From Pseudomonadota bacterium (GTDB lineage Bacteria; Desulfobacterota; Desulfarculia; Desulfarculales; Desulfarculaceae): a DNA stretch of 64,000 bases. The translations under genes and the position numbers were made by a program. The notes beneath the pieces are model-generated. The model made no database searches. It worked only from the letters and a program-made list of their open reading frames with translations, and was not told where the DNA came from. The stretch spans positions 39,641 to 103,640 of the forward strand of contig JAHJPG010000048.1 in NCBI GenBank assembly GCA_018819925.1, given 5' to 3'. This document shows, one piece after another, positions 8,101 to 17,225 of the stretch. Position 1 is the stretch's first letter; every line of letters starts with the position of its first letter.

Positions 8101-10665
8101 GTCTCTGCGGCGTGCGCCCAAGCGTTGCTTGCGAAACCGTTCGTAATCGGACTGCGGCTTGGCTGGCAATCCCTGGCTTTTTATCTGGACGCGCCGCGAT
8201 GGCCTGCTGCGCAGCAAATCGATCCGTTGTCTGAGCTTCGGGATAAGCCCTGCCAGGCTTTGGTTCCAGTCGGCCGGCAGGTTGACGGCGCCGGTGGGGT
8301 CATAACTGGCAAAGCCCGCGTTGATGCGGCCAACCGCCTTTTCCAAGACATCAGCCACGCTATCGGAGTTGGGTTCCGCCACCATGATATTTGGCGACAG
8401 TTCATGTAGCCGCTCGGCGGTTTTCACCGAGAAGCTGTTGGTGACGGCCAGTTTGCCGGACGCGGCCATCTCCAGCGGGGGGTAGCTGGGATGCGGCGAA
8501 AGCATCAGTGAAAGCAACAGGTCTGCGGTCCGAACCCGTTGAGCATAGGCATCTAAATCCATCCAAGCGAGCGGCTTGAGGAAAACGCCCTTGCCCAGGT
8601 TGATGGGCGTGAAGTTTTCACCCATCCCCCAAATCTCCCAGCCTTCCTTGTCTAGAAAGCCTGCGGCGACGGCCCTACGCAGGGCGAACAGCCCTATCTC
8701 AAAAAGGTTTCGCCGGCCGGAATTGGGGCGCGCATAGAAAAGTAGGGTGCGCTTTTTGCGGTTAACGCGGTCCTGCGCTTTTCCTGGGTCGGGAAAATAA
8801 CGCTGACGGTCAATGGCCGGATCAAAGGTTAAGGCGTCTTGCGCAAAGGCCGGCTGGGCATAGCAACCGCACCCCTCCTTCACCAGATGATCCAGCAACA
8901 ACTTGGTGTTTATGATTGGGATATGGGGCAGCCCGTAGGTTTCCAGCGCCTTGGCTTGGAAAGTAGAGCCCTCGTGCAGGATCGGCTCAAAATCTTGTAT
9001 CAGGTAAATAAATTGTTCGTGGTTGGTCTGGCGCACGGCGTACTTGGCTACCTGAGCCGTCCACCATGCGGTGGCCATGAACAGATCGTTGGCTCCGATG
9101 ACGACCGGCTTGGAGCGGTCCGTTCCATCGACCAAGGCTATCCGCTCCCGGTCGATCCGCCTTCCGAACAACCCTTCTATATGCGGGTAAAGCTCGCTTT
9201 TTTCGCCAACGGCCGGGGCATCGCAAGCTATCAGCCTCACCCACTCCCCGTTGGTCACCAGATTGGCTGCCAGTAAAAGCGCCGTATTGGGACCGCCCGA
9301 CATGTGTTTGAGCCGCAAGCTGGGTAGGAGCACATTGATGTGCGGCCGTAGGGCGTGCCGTGGTGACAAGTCGAGGTTGAGGGGCTGGCTTAGGTGTAAG
9401 CCGGGCACTCCCGCCTCGGCCTTTATGTAGGCGTCTTGTATGTCCTGATTCGCTTGCCCCATGGCGTCAAAGCCAAAATTAAGCAAATCCGAATTTTGGA
9501 GTTCCTCAGGGGTTATCAGGCCAAGCTTGATAAGCGCCTTTCCCGTAACAGGACCAAAGCGTGTCTGCTTGAGTCGTTGTCTGTAAAAAACATGCCCCGC
9601 TGAGATAATTTTTTGGCGAATCTTTTTTGTGAGAGCAAAAGTATCGGCCGGTTGCTTTTTTTTCTTTGACGTTGACAAACCCTGGGGGGAGTTCTTTATC
9701 CTTTGCAACTGGTTTGCAATGGATCGCAACGGTTTGGTGATCTTCCATGAACTTGAGTGCAGCACGGCCCACAAGGCGCGCTCGGTACTGGCCAGCCCGG
9801 TTTTTAACTCAGCCATCTCCTTGAGTAAAAGCAACAGTTCTTCGCTTGGCGGCATGCTGCGCGTAGTCCACTCATTGCTCCTCTGGTCAATGGGCGCGCC
9901 GATGCAGGATTCCGCGTTGTTAAAGGACAAAACCTCCGGCACGACCATTTCCACCGATCCGGCAATGACCCGTTTGCCAAGCCGGTTGCGCTCCGGAGGG
10001 GCCTTGCGGATGACGCACATGGAGTTGATGAACTCAATGGAGTGGATTCTGTTGAGGTCGTCTTCATGCATGCGGAAACCATACTCTGAGTTAAATCCCC
10101 TCAGAATATCGCCGGGAGCTTTGTCGACCCCCCAATGCTCATGGCCAATTACGTCGGCAAGGCGCTTAAAAAAGGTGATGGATGAATAAGGGTGATACAA
10201 GCCGCCTTCAAATTCCCGCCAGTAGCTGCAATGAAGGTCCTCCACCACAAAGAGGCCCCCATCGGCCAACAGGGGAAAGTAGCGGGCGAAAGAGTTTACA
10301 ATGTCGCGAGAAAGATGGGAGCCATCGTCAATTATCAGATCTAATTCCCGCGACAGCGCCGCTATTTGGGCTTGCGCCGAATCGGAGTTTGCATCGCCCA
10401 CCACCAAGGCTATTCGAGAGTCTTGGTAGCTCAACCTCCCGCAGTCACTGTTGATATCGCAACCAATAATTTTTTGGGCGTTGGCAAAGTATTTTAACCA
10501 TATATCCAGGGACCCGCCGTTTTGAACGCCTATTTCCAGCATCCTGACGGGCAGGTGCCGATATTCGGAAAGAATCCGGTTGTATTCAAAAAGGTAGATT
10601 GACCATTTGTCCGAAACCTTACCCTCATGCTCGGCGTAGAGTTGCTCCAGCGTCTTATCAGCCAT
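5113..10665 (-). CDS. giant multidomain glycan enzyme: methyltransferase + WsaF-like transferase + two GT2 domains
   Basis: 1850 residues. Residues about 1-220 form a class I SAM methyltransferase (VRMLEIGVQNGG glycine motif near 39, LDLIIDDGSH near 110). A linker with a helical segment and SSWKITKPLRS near 310 leads to a WsaF-type rhamnosyltransferase domain at about 438-810 (NVLLPSLRLKHMSGGPNTA; later LLFYARPNSGRRNLFEIG). A first GT2 domain begins near 862 (SFVTSAYDTEP, metal-site LDSDD near 951, HDWDSFFRF) and a second near 1392 (SILTAVYEKSD, VDADD near 1481, CQDWDSVTR). In Geobacillus the polyrhamnan enzymes WsaE (methyltransferase plus two transferases) and WsaF are separate proteins; here equivalent parts are joined. 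It follows wzt with an 8-bp overlap. Rhamnan polymerisation with methyl end-capping is the likely job (inference). Confidence 0.82.
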   Translation of the reverse strand: MADKTLEQLYAEHEGKVSDKWSIYLFEYNRILSEYRHLPVRMLEIGVQNGGSLDIWLKYFANAQKIIGCDINSDCGRLSYQDSRIALVVGDANSDSAQAQIAALSRELDLIIDDGSHLSRDIVNSFARYFPLLADGGLFVVEDLHCSYWREFEGGLYHPYSSITFFKRLADVIGHEHWGVDKAPGDILRGFNSEYGFRMHEDDLNRIHSIEFINSMCVIRKAPPERNRLGKRVIAGSVEMVVPEVLSFNNAESCIGAPIDQRSNEWTTRSMPPSEELLLLLKEMAELKTGLASTERALWAVLHSSSWKITKPLRSIANQLQRIKNSPQGLSTSKKKKQPADTFALTKKIRQKIISAGHVFYRQRLKQTRFGPVTGKALIKLGLITPEELQNSDLLNFGFDAMGQANQDIQDAYIKAEAGVPGLHLSQPLNLDLSPRHALRPHINVLLPSLRLKHMSGGPNTALLLAANLVTNGEWVRLIACDAPAVGEKSELYPHIEGLFGRRIDRERIALVDGTDRSKPVVIGANDLFMATAWWTAQVAKYAVRQTNHEQFIYLIQDFEPILHEGSTFQAKALETYGLPHIPIINTKLLLDHLVKEGCGCYAQPAFAQDALTFDPAIDRQRYFPDPGKAQDRVNRKKRTLLFYARPNSGRRNLFEIGLFALRRAVAAGFLDKEGWEIWGMGENFTPINLGKGVFLKPLAWMDLDAYAQRVRTADLLLSLMLSPHPSYPPLEMAASGKLAVTNSFSVKTAERLHELSPNIMVAEPNSDSVADVLEKAVGRINAGFASYDPTGAVNLPADWNQSLAGLIPKLRQRIDLLRSRPSRRVQIKSQGLPAKPQSDYERFRKQRLGARRRDGRYWQEPGLLSFVTSAYDTEPQYLADLASSLFMQDGGANFEWLILDNGSTRPETREALNDIAKNPCVRLQRVDANLGIIGGMRHCLERATGRYILPLDSDDLVEPDCVHVITRTLHEAGYPPLLYTDEDKLTGKQFIQPYFKPDWDPVLFAHSCYIAHLCAIDRQKGLELGLYKDAGAEGCHDWDSFFRFIMAGDTPVHVPEVLYSWRMHDQSTAENIDSKSFISDSHRTVLQRFLEHADAPQLELVYSRFFNKSVDWWFRRRRNSPAPSLSVAIGGNPAGLRGDESQRQKVVSIKPEEGVTRLAEIVNQSDAELVHLIWDGVRPDDDEWLWDAMGLLELFPDAAMVGGALHDGDEVIGGPAIFGFGQGFDCPDRGRTLSDPGYFAQMWKPHSVSAVSSGHCVVRGDFLKSVLSQLAEEKAPLNMLGPWLGGLAREAGQRVVFSPFMSASAQKTPEDTAAPDARAGFLSRFWRLLPEEHLLSPRLGLEAGTSYAPVSQAQRERHLAGLQQGALEYKDWFDREIIRRAGRYPMPRDPASISILTAVYEKSDLALLDDLAESIVNQTLSPAQWVIVVNGPVTEGHLEHIGAKSQDEWGATLIVETQSLGIIGALRRGLESAVGQYVVPVDADDLLTPDAIQILAREIQRLNEPDMIFSDEDLLAQGKPAAPYLRSVFDPVLNLDSSYIWHLLAIKRSSALERELYSDPGANWCQDWDSVTRIANAGGRIEHCPEILYHWRQHSGSTTNKPEGDPRSLDSVRHVLQGQIDRAANPELYAIETWPIDRGAKELYISRPEIDLSEFVWIGDYMAGGEHEGPPRGEFIVANAGSASMEAGGVFNEAARLFGLHPHIGAVGGRIIDENGLVVESCFVNNGAGGVESPWMGRGETYPGPYALALKAQSVISTGPSLAFFRLRALEEVGVQPPEDLSSLCAWVLDTCERLVAAQWGVVFSPLVVARSTSPWPPISQADRRPRQNINGGSSALSRYGLHCPYVFK

Positions 10666-12022
10666 TGAGCACCCGGATTACAACTTGTTCAAACGAAACC
10701 CCCACCAGTCCCCACCTGACCTCGCTTGAAGACACATCGATGATCAAGGCGTCGTGGAGCCAATGGTGCTGCACGTTATCGTGAAGATCGCCATCGGCCA
10801 CGGAGGCCATTACCGCGTATTGCCCATTTGGCAGCATGGGCAGCCGGAAGACAAACTCGCCGACGAATTCCTCCCCGGCCCTTACGGGGCACGGATTAAG
10901 GCTGGTGAACGGCAGCGTGTTTTCGCCGAACAAATCTTGACCCAAGCGATCCCTCACCAAAAAGCCCAGTATGGGACTTTCCAGGGTTTCGTTAGCCTTT
11001 ACGCGAATCGCCATGCGAACCCTCTCGCCGCCGGTGAAAACACCATCCGAGCCGGGCGAAAGCTTTTTTAGGGAAACGGACACGATTTCCGCCGCGCCCG
11101 TCTTCCAACCCTTGGCGCTGGCGCCGTTCTCTTCCACCGTTGCCCTGACGCCATAGTCAATTACCAGCTTTTCCATTCCTTCTTGACCAGGCTGGGACCC
11201 TTCTTCCGTTGAGGAGTTGTCTTCCGATGAAAGCGCATGCAACTCAACATTATGGCCATAAAGTTCCTGCAAGGTGTACTTAAGGTAACTTTCCACCACA
11301 TCTTTGGAGGCGCCTATTTTCTTTATCTCACCATTGTCCAACCAAATGGTCTTTTCGCACAGATTCTGAACCGCCCTGGTATCGTGGCTAACAAATATAA
11401 GAGTTCCCTTTTCCCGGAACGAGCGGATGAAACGCATGCATTTTTGGGTAAAAATGGCGTCTCCCACCGACAAGGCTTCATCCACCACTAGAACATCCGC
11501 GTCAACGTGCGCTATTACCGAAAAGGCAAGCCTTATGTACATGCCGCTGGAATATATTTTAACCGGCTGCTCCATGAAACGGCCGATATCGGCGAATGCC
11601 GCGATTTTGTCGAAACGCTCGTCCACCTGTTTTTTGCTCAGGCCAAGCACCGCGGCGTTCATGTACACATTTTCCCGGCCTGTGAATTCGGGGTTGAACC
11701 CGGATCCAAGCTCCAGCAAGGCAGCCACTCGGCCGTTGGTTTCCACCTCGCCGGCCGTGGGAGCCAAAGTGCCGCAGATTATTTGCAGCAGGGTGGATTT
11801 ACCCGAACCGTTGCGCCCGATGATGCCGATGGTCTCCCCTCTTTTAACTTCAAAAGAGACATCATTGAGGGCCCAGAATTCTTGAAAATATCGCTTGGGA
11901 GGACGATTAAGCAGTTTGCGGAGCCCGGAGGAAACGAACTGTTTCAGCCGGTCACGCGGGTTTTTGAAGATATGGTAGCATTTGCCGATGCTTTGGACGC
12001 TTACGGCCACTTCAGAGGACAT
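10658..12022 (-). CDS. wzt: ABC transporter ATP-binding protein with C-terminal glycan-recognition domain (Wzt)
   Basis: 454 residues. The nucleotide-binding domain has Walker A GRNGSGKST, the signature YSSGMYIRLAF and Walker B DVLVVDEALSVGD, in the TagH/Wzt subfamily. Residues about 290-450 form the extra Wzt-C beta-sandwich (GGERVRMAIRVKA, LGFLVRDRLGQDLFG), which in E. coli O9a and similar systems recognises the modified non-reducing end of the polysaccharide before export. ATG 12022 is chosen because it overlaps the permease stop by 11 bp; the longer start would run deep into wzm. Directly downstream lies the giant transferase with a methyltransferase domain, a plausible source of the cap that this domain reads. 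Confidence 0.93.
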   Translation of the reverse strand: MSSEVAVSVQSIGKCYHIFKNPRDRLKQFVSSGLRKLLNRPPKRYFQEFWALNDVSFEVKRGETIGIIGRNGSGKSTLLQIICGTLAPTAGEVETNGRVAALLELGSGFNPEFTGRENVYMNAAVLGLSKKQVDERFDKIAAFADIGRFMEQPVKIYSSGMYIRLAFSVIAHVDADVLVVDEALSVGDAIFTQKCMRFIRSFREKGTLIFVSHDTRAVQNLCEKTIWLDNGEIKKIGASKDVVESYLKYTLQELYGHNVELHALSSEDNSSTEEGSQPGQEGMEKLVIDYGVRATVEENGASAKGWKTGAAEIVSVSLKKLSPGSDGVFTGGERVRMAIRVKANETLESPILGFLVRDRLGQDLFGENTLPFTSLNPCPVRAGEEFVGEFVFRLPMLPNGQYAVMASVADGDLHDNVQHHWLHDALIIDVSSSEVRWGLVGVSFEQVVIRVLNG

Positions 12023-12839
12023 CGGCGAAACCCTTCCTTGTTTTCTGGAACCAGGCAAATCCCGCCCATGCCACGGCTATGGCCACCAAGCTATAGGCGC
12101 CCAACCCCAGCCAGTTTGGCATTTCGCCCCATATGAGCACCGCTCTCGCCTGTTCGATGATGAACGAAAGCGGGTTGGCCAAAATCCAAGGGCGGTAGGC
12201 CTCCGGCAAGGCGCTGACGGGATAGAAAACCGGAGCAAGAAATAGCATGACCATGGTGACCACCCCCATCACCTGCCCCACATCTCGCAGGAACACTCCC
12301 ACCGACGCTATTATCCAAGAGATTCCCATGATCAACACCAAAAACGGCAAAAACACCACAGGTATCAACAGTGCCGTCCAATGCACAGAGCCGTTTATGA
12401 TCAGCGAAGCCAGCAACAAGACAAAGACGCTGATGGCGCAGTGGAAAAGCGCGGTTCCGATGGGAACCAGGGGCAGTATCTCCAGGGGGAACACCACTTT
12501 TTTGACGTAGTTGACATTGCCCAGGATTATGGTTGGCGCCCGGTTGAGCACTTCGGCCAAAAATCCATGAACTATAAGGCCCACAAACAGCACCATGGCG
12601 AACACGGTTTTGTCCTCTCCGCCAACGCCCCAGCGCGCCTTGAACACCACCGAAAAAATGAACGTGTATACACCCAGCAGGATAATGGGGATGACAAATG
12701 ACCAAGCGAGCCCCATGAATGACCCTCGATAGCGCTGCGCCACCTCCCGCTTGGTCATTAGCGCTATAAGTTGCCTGTAGCGCCACAAGTTTTGGAGCAT
12801 TGCCGAGATGCGGGTTGGTTGAGCAGCGTTGGGATTCAT
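12012..12839 (-). CDS. wzm: ABC-2 type polysaccharide export permease (Wzm)
   Basis: 275-residue inner-membrane permease with the ABC-2 pattern. An amphipathic N-terminal helix ends in LMTKREVAQRYRGSFMGLAW, followed by six hydrophobic segments. It forms the channel that, with the Wzt ATPase encoded next, moves undecaprenyl-linked polysaccharide across the inner membrane. ATG 12839 overlaps the rmlC stop by ATGA (12836-12839), so the permease is translationally coupled to the dTDP-rhamnose genes. Length and topology are normal for the family. Confidence 0.93.
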   Translation of the reverse strand: MNPNAAQPTRISAMLQNLWRYRQLIALMTKREVAQRYRGSFMGLAWSFVIPIILLGVYTFIFSVVFKARWGVGGEDKTVFAMVLFVGLIVHGFLAEVLNRAPTIILGNVNYVKKVVFPLEILPLVPIGTALFHCAISVFVLLLASLIINGSVHWTALLIPVVFLPFLVLIMGISWIIASVGVFLRDVGQVMGVVTMVMLFLAPVFYPVSALPEAYRPWILANPLSFIIEQARAVLIWGEMPNWLGLGAYSLVAIAVAWAGFAWFQKTRKGFADVL

Positions 12840-13384
12840 GCAAACACCTCGGCGTCCACCAACTTCATTCCTCTGGTGTCCTTGGGTGAAAGAATGGGCG
12901 TTTCGCCGAGGGGCCATTTGATGGCTAGGTCCGGATCATCCCAGCGGATGCAGCGTTCAAACTCTGGTGCATAATAATCGGTCGTCTTGTACAACATTTC
13001 GGCCCAATCGGATAGCACATAAAAGCCGTGGGCAAAACCTGCCGGCACCCAGACCTGTTTCTTGTTCACGGCCGAAAGTATCGTATGGACCCAATTGCCG
13101 AAAGTAGGCGACCCCTTGCGAATATCCACCGCCACATCGAATACCTCACCCACCGCCACCCGCACCAGTTTTCCCTGCGCCTTGGGAGGCAGCTGGTAGT
13201 GCAGGCCACGCAATACGCCGCGCGGAGACCTGGAGTGGTTATCCTGTACAATGGTAATGGCAGACCCAATGGCTTCATTGAACTGATTCTGGTTGAAGCT
13301 TTCATAAAAAAACCCGCGCTCATCCGGGAACACCTTGGGTTCGATAAGCACCACATCAGGGATGGCAAGGCGAGTAACCATCAT
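12836..13384 (-). CDS. rfbC: dTDP-4-dehydrorhamnose 3,5-epimerase
   Basis: 182-residue RmlC, third enzyme of dTDP-L-rhamnose synthesis. It has the family start pattern I-P-D-V and then EPKVFPDERGFFYESF, the HYQLPPKAQGKLVRV segment with the catalytic His, and VPAGFAHGFYVLS. ATG 13384 starts one base after the rmlA stop (13386-13388) and aligns with the usual family N-terminus; an in-frame ATG three bases later and one 15 bases earlier are alternatives. It sits in the leftward rmlB-D-A-C order. Confidence 0.94.
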   Translation of the reverse strand: MMVTRLAIPDVVLIEPKVFPDERGFFYESFNQNQFNEAIGSAITIVQDNHSRSPRGVLRGLHYQLPPKAQGKLVRVAVGEVFDVAVDIRKGSPTFGNWVHTILSAVNKKQVWVPAGFAHGFYVLSDWAEMLYKTTDYYAPEFERCIRWDDPDLAIKWPLGETPILSPKDTRGMKLVDAEVFA

Positions 13385-13385
13385 T

Positions 13386-14267
13386 TTAAAAGGTAACATC
13401 CCTCAGCAGACGTAGCAGGTATTGGCTATAGCCATTATTGGCCAGAGATGCGCCAAGTCGTTCCAGTTGGGCCGAGTCAATCCAATTTTGTCTCCAGGCG
13501 ATTTCCTCTGGACAAGCCACTTTCAATCCTTGGCGCTTTTCCAGCGTGGCGATGAACTGCCCCGCCTCCAGCATAGACTGGTGGGTGCCAGTATCCAGCC
13601 AGGCATAGCCACGGCCCATGGTTTGAACCGAGAGTTGCCCCTGCTTCAAATAAAGGCGATTGAGATCGGTAATCTCCAGCTCGCCGCGGGCTGAAGGTTT
13701 GAGCGATTTTGCCATTTCCACCACGCGGCGGTCATAAAAATATAGGCCCGTCACGGCGTAGTTTGATTTCGGCTTTTTCGGCTTTTCTTCCAGCGAAAGG
13801 ACCTTGCCCGTCTGGTCGAACTCGGCCACGCCATAGCGCTCTGGGTCGAGCACGCGATAGACAAAAATCGTTGCTCCATTGCCTTTTTCCATCGCATCGG
13901 CGAGCAAGCGCTGAAAGTCGTGGCCATAGAAGATATTGTCGCCGAGAACCAGGGCTGAGAGATCGTCGCCAATGAATGACTCGCCGATTATGAAGGCCTG
14001 CGCAAGACCTCCGGGGCTTGGCTGCACGGCATACTGCAGATTCAATCCCCATTGGCTGCCATCGCCTAGGAGCTGTTCAAAGCGCGGCGTGTCCTGCGGC
14101 GTGGAGATGATCAGGATGTCCCGGATGTTGGCCAGCATGAGCGTGCTAAGCGGGTAGTAGATCATCGGCTTGTCGAACACTGGCAACAACTGCTTGGAAA
14201 CGACTAGTGTGGCCGGATACAGCCGGGTGCCTGCGCCGCCAGCGAGGATAATGCCCTTGCGTTTCAT
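13386..14267 (-). CDS. rfbA: glucose-1-phosphate thymidylyltransferase
   Basis: 293-residue RmlA, which joins dTTP and glucose-1-phosphate to give dTDP-glucose, the first step to dTDP-L-rhamnose. The nucleotidyltransferase motif [16 protein letters not shown] begins at residue 5, followed by [28 protein letters not shown] carries the metal-binding Asp, and [17 protein letters not shown] is the sugar-binding block. The start codon overlaps the rmlD stop by 4 bp. Confidence 0.97.
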   Translation of the reverse strand: MKRKGIILAGGAGTRLYPATLVVSKQLLPVFDKPMIYYPLSTLMLANIRDILIISTPQDTPRFEQLLGDGSQWGLNLQYAVQPSPGGLAQAFIIGESFIGDDLSALVLGDNIFYGHDFQRLLADAMEKGNGATIFVYRVLDPERYGVAEFDQTGKVLSLEEKPKKPKSNYAVTGLYFYDRRVVEMAKSLKPSARGELEITDLNRLYLKQGQLSVQTMGRGYAWLDTGTHQSMLEAGQFIATLEKRQGLKVACPEEIAWRQNWIDSAQLERLGASLANNGYSQYLLRLLRDVTF

Positions 14268-15169
14268 ATCGATCCTACATAAACAAGTTCGGAAACCATC
14301 CGTTTAACATGGACGGGCCAAAGGGGCAAGGCCACACCAAAAGCGTCGCATATCTTTTTGGTGTCAAGCCGCGAGTTTAGGGGGCGTTTGGCTGGCAGGG
14401 GATACTCAGAGGTTGGAATCGGCGTCACCCCCTCCGGACCAAGGCGGATTATCGCTCCGTAGCGCACGGCTTCGGCAATAATCAGGCGGGCGTAGCGTTG
14501 CCAGTTGGTTTGCCCGCTGGCAGTCAAATGATAGGTGCCGCTGGCCCGTTTGGCCAAAGCATGGCAGTGGGTCAGCCGATACATGCAAAGGGCAGTTATA
14601 TCCGCTACTAATTCAGCGCTGGTGGGAGCGCCGACCTGGTCACTCACCACGTTGATGGAATCCCGCTCTTTGGCAAGCCGCAGAATGGTTTTGACAAAAT
14701 TTTCACCGCGTGCGGCGTAGACCCAGCTGGTGCGCAGGATCAGATGCTTGCATCCCGCGGCTCGAATGGCCTCTTCTCCATCCCGTTTGGTGCGGCCATA
14801 TACGCTCAGAGGCGCAGTCGGATCGCTTTCCGTGTAGGGCCCGTCCTTGGCCCCGTCAAAGACATAATCGGTGGAGTAATGAACGAGCCAGGCCTTGATG
14901 CCTCGCACCTCCTGCGCCAAGCGGCCAACGGACTCGTTATTTATGCGCCGGGCAAGTTCGGGTTCCGACTCCGCCCGGTCTACTGCGGTGTAGGCGGCCG
15001 CGTTGATCACTATTTCGGGAGTGTGGCGCCGCACCAAGACACACGCGGCATCCGGATCAGCAAAATCAGCCTCGGCCCGGCCGCAAGCGATCACTTCTCC
15101 CAGCGGGGCCAGCGCACGCTGTAATTCCCAGCCAAGCTGGCCATCTTTACCAAATAATAATATCTTCAT
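14264..15169 (-). CDS. rfbD: dTDP-4-dehydrorhamnose reductase
   Basis: 301-residue RmlD of the SDR superfamily, the last enzyme of dTDP-L-rhamnose formation. It has the NADPH motif [13 protein letters not shown] at the N-terminus, [18 protein letters not shown], and the catalytic YGRTKRDGE. It overlaps rmlB upstream and rmlA downstream by 4 bp each, so the rml genes are one tightly coupled transcript. Confidence 0.96.
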   Translation of the reverse strand: MKILLFGKDGQLGWELQRALAPLGEVIACGRAEADFADPDAACVLVRRHTPEIVINAAAYTAVDRAESEPELARRINNESVGRLAQEVRGIKAWLVHYSTDYVFDGAKDGPYTESDPTAPLSVYGRTKRDGEEAIRAAGCKHLILRTSWVYAARGENFVKTILRLAKERDSINVVSDQVGAPTSAELVADITALCMYRLTHCHALAKRASGTYHLTASGQTNWQRYARLIIAEAVRYGAIIRLGPEGVTPIPTSEYPLPAKRPLNSRLDTKKICDAFGVALPLWPVHVKRMVSELVYVGSI

Positions 15170-16227
15170 GCGATATAGTGCTTTTCAATCCATTCCAGAT
15201 AGGCGCCGCTGGTGACCTCGGCCACCCATTTCTGGTTAGCCAGATACCAGCGCACGGTTTTGCGGATGCCTGTTGTGAAGCTTTCGGTTGGCTCCCAGCC
15301 AATTTCACGTCCGATCTTGCCATGATCTATGGCATAGCGCCGGTCGTGGCCGGGGCGATCCTTGACAAAGGCAATCTGCTCTTTGTAGCTACCGCCGCCG
15401 GCTTTAGGATTTTCTTTGTCAAGAATATCGCAAATGGTGCGCACCACTTCCAGGTTGGCTTTTTCGGCTGCTCCCCCGATGTTATAGGTTTCACCAACGC
15501 GACCGTATTTCAGAACCATTTGGATGGCAGTGCAGTGATCTTTAACGTAAAGCCAGTCGCGAATCTGCTGTCCGTCGCCGTATATTGGCAACGGCGTGCC
15601 TGCCAAGGCGTTGTGAATGGACAGTGGAATTAATTTTTCAGGAAACTGGTATGGCCCGTAGTTGTTAGAGCAATTGGTGATGAGCGCGGGCAGACCATAG
15701 GTGTGGTGGTAGGCATGCACCAAGTGGTCGGATGATGCCTTGCTCGCGGAATATGGGCTGTTTGGATTGTAGCGATTGTCTTCCCGGAATGGCGGGGCAT
15801 CAACGCCTAGGGAGCCATAGACCTCATCGGTTGACACGTGGAGGAAACGGAACGAGGTTTTTTCGCTGTCCGCCAGGCCTTTCCAGTAGGTCCGCATGGC
15901 CTCCAGTAAGCGGAAAGTGCCAACGATATTGGTCTGGATGAAATCTTCGGGCCCGTGGATGGAGCGATCTACGTGGGATTCGGCCGCGAAATTTACTACT
16001 GCGCGAACCTTATGATCCGCCAACAGTTTAAGGATTACGGTGTAATCACTAATGTCTAATTTGACGAAAGTATGACGTTGATCGATAGCCAAGCTTGCCA
16101 AATTATAAAGGTTGCCAGCGTAGGTAAGCTTGTCTATATTCAATACCGGCTCGTCACAAAGTGACAGCCACTCGAGTATGAAATTGGAACCGATAAACCC
16201 AGCCCCGCCGGTTACTAGGATGCACAC
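15166..16227 (-). CDS. rfbB: dTDP-glucose 4,6-dehydratase
   Basis: 353-residue RmlB, converting dTDP-glucose to the 4-keto-6-deoxy sugar. It contains CILVTGGAGFIGSNF (NAD site), HVSTDEVYGSLG with the catalytic Asp-Glu pair, and YSASKASSDHLV with the catalytic Tyr and Lys. GTG 16227 is preferred because a GGGGGA ribosome-binding site precedes it by seven bases and it leaves the usual short N-terminus; the upstream in-frame TTG at 16242 lies inside that site. It is the first gene of the leftward glycan operon. Confidence 0.96.
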   Translation of the reverse strand: MCILVTGGAGFIGSNFILEWLSLCDEPVLNIDKLTYAGNLYNLASLAIDQRHTFVKLDISDYTVILKLLADHKVRAVVNFAAESHVDRSIHGPEDFIQTNIVGTFRLLEAMRTYWKGLADSEKTSFRFLHVSTDEVYGSLGVDAPPFREDNRYNPNSPYSASKASSDHLVHAYHHTYGLPALITNCSNNYGPYQFPEKLIPLSIHNALAGTPLPIYGDGQQIRDWLYVKDHCTAIQMVLKYGRVGETYNIGGAAEKANLEVVRTICDILDKENPKAGGGSYKEQIAFVKDRPGHDRRYAIDHGKIGREIGWEPTESFTTGIRKTVRWYLANQKWVAEVTSGAYLEWIEKHYIA

Positions 16228-16418
16228 GTAATCGTCCCCCAATACGTTGGCAGCGTCTTAATCCACATTATGCGGCAACTGTGCTGCTTCACTTCTTTCC
16301 TTTCTGGCGCTCCCGTTGAACCGTGATGCTTCGTTGGGCGGCATCCAAAGGTGCATCTTCGACGTTACCTGTGTTCTTGGCGTACTCGTGGCACCATGAT
16401 TAGCCGATCCATTTGTGC
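16228..16418. other. intergenic leader upstream of the glycan operon, sharing a block with 17228-17350
   Basis: No gene is seen. The segment contains CCACATTATGCGGCA at about 16262, followed later by GGCATCCA and GTGCATCTTC. The same words in the same order occur upstream of the next leftward gene at about 17235-17350. The shared block suggests a common upstream control region or duplicated DNA. I could not place a convincing sigma-70 promoter. Confidence 0.4.
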
Positions 16419-17225
16419 CTATACCTTGGGTTGATCACCATGGATTATGGCGATCTTTTGGCCCTCGGTCTTGGTTCGAAGCCTCCCTGGAGCCTGGTGA
16501 GACAGCTGGTGGACACAAGCAAGACGCCCCGCCCAGACCAGGCACCCCAGGGCCAGAAGCAGTTCGGCCGGCTCCTGGTCCCGCCAGATTATGACCCGGC
16601 CTATGGCGAACCCGTCCCCTCCGAACACCGCCGCCAGCAACACGTGGCCCCAGACGAAGTAGGAATAGACAAGGAACACCGGCAGGAAATAAAAGGTCAG
16701 GGGCCAGGGCGGGGTAAAGCAAGCCAACAGGGAGCGGGCCACGGGCGGCAGCCCCGGGCGGGTCAATATCTTGCCCACCACCAGCCAGCCCAGAGACAGG
16801 CCCAATCCCACCAGCATGTACATGACCTGCAAACAGCTCTGCACGGGCTTGAGGTTGTGCAGCGTCATCTCATGCTGGACGTTGTACTGGACGAAAAATG
16901 CCGGCGCCTGGAAGCCCAACAGCCGCTCGCCCCAGCTTATCTCTTCCACGGCAACCACCAGCAGGACCAGACCCAACATTAAGGCCGCCCCGGCGTGGCG
17001 GGCCAAACCCGCCCGCCTAAATCCGACGGCGGCCCACAGGCTCATGCCGCCCGCCGCCAGGTAAAAGTAAAATTGCAGGTTTTCCAGCAAGCTGTCTTCT
17101 TGAATAAGGTTGTGGTAGGCTTGGGGGGCGTAAATCTTGACTCCCACCATGACCAGGGACAGCACCACGGGCAAAGAAAAAATAGTGACCAACCAGGATC
17201 GGTTGGCCTCATCCCACTGCAACAT
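16419..17225 (-). CDS. conserved hypothetical polytopic membrane protein
   Basis: 268 residues with about six to seven hydrophobic segments. The most distinctive motif is VAVEEISWGERLLGFQAP followed by a polar stretch NVQHEMTLHNLKP. An EEISWG motif with downstream N, H and N residues recurs in uncharacterised bacterial membrane proteins, so the polar face may form a metal or active site. No function is recognised. It is separated from the glycan operon by about 190 bp and has its own upstream region, so it may be a separate transcript. Confidence 0.6.
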   Translation of the reverse strand: MLQWDEANRSWLVTIFSLPVVLSLVMVGVKIYAPQAYHNLIQEDSLLENLQFYFYLAAGGMSLWAAVGFRRAGLARHAGAALMLGLVLLVVAVEEISWGERLLGFQAPAFFVQYNVQHEMTLHNLKPVQSCLQVMYMLVGLGLSLGWLVVGKILTRPGLPPVARSLLACFTPPWPLTFYFLPVFLVYSYFVWGHVLLAAVFGGDGFAIGRVIIWRDQEPAELLLALGCLVWAGRLACVHQLSHQAPGRLRTKTEGQKIAIIHGDQPKV

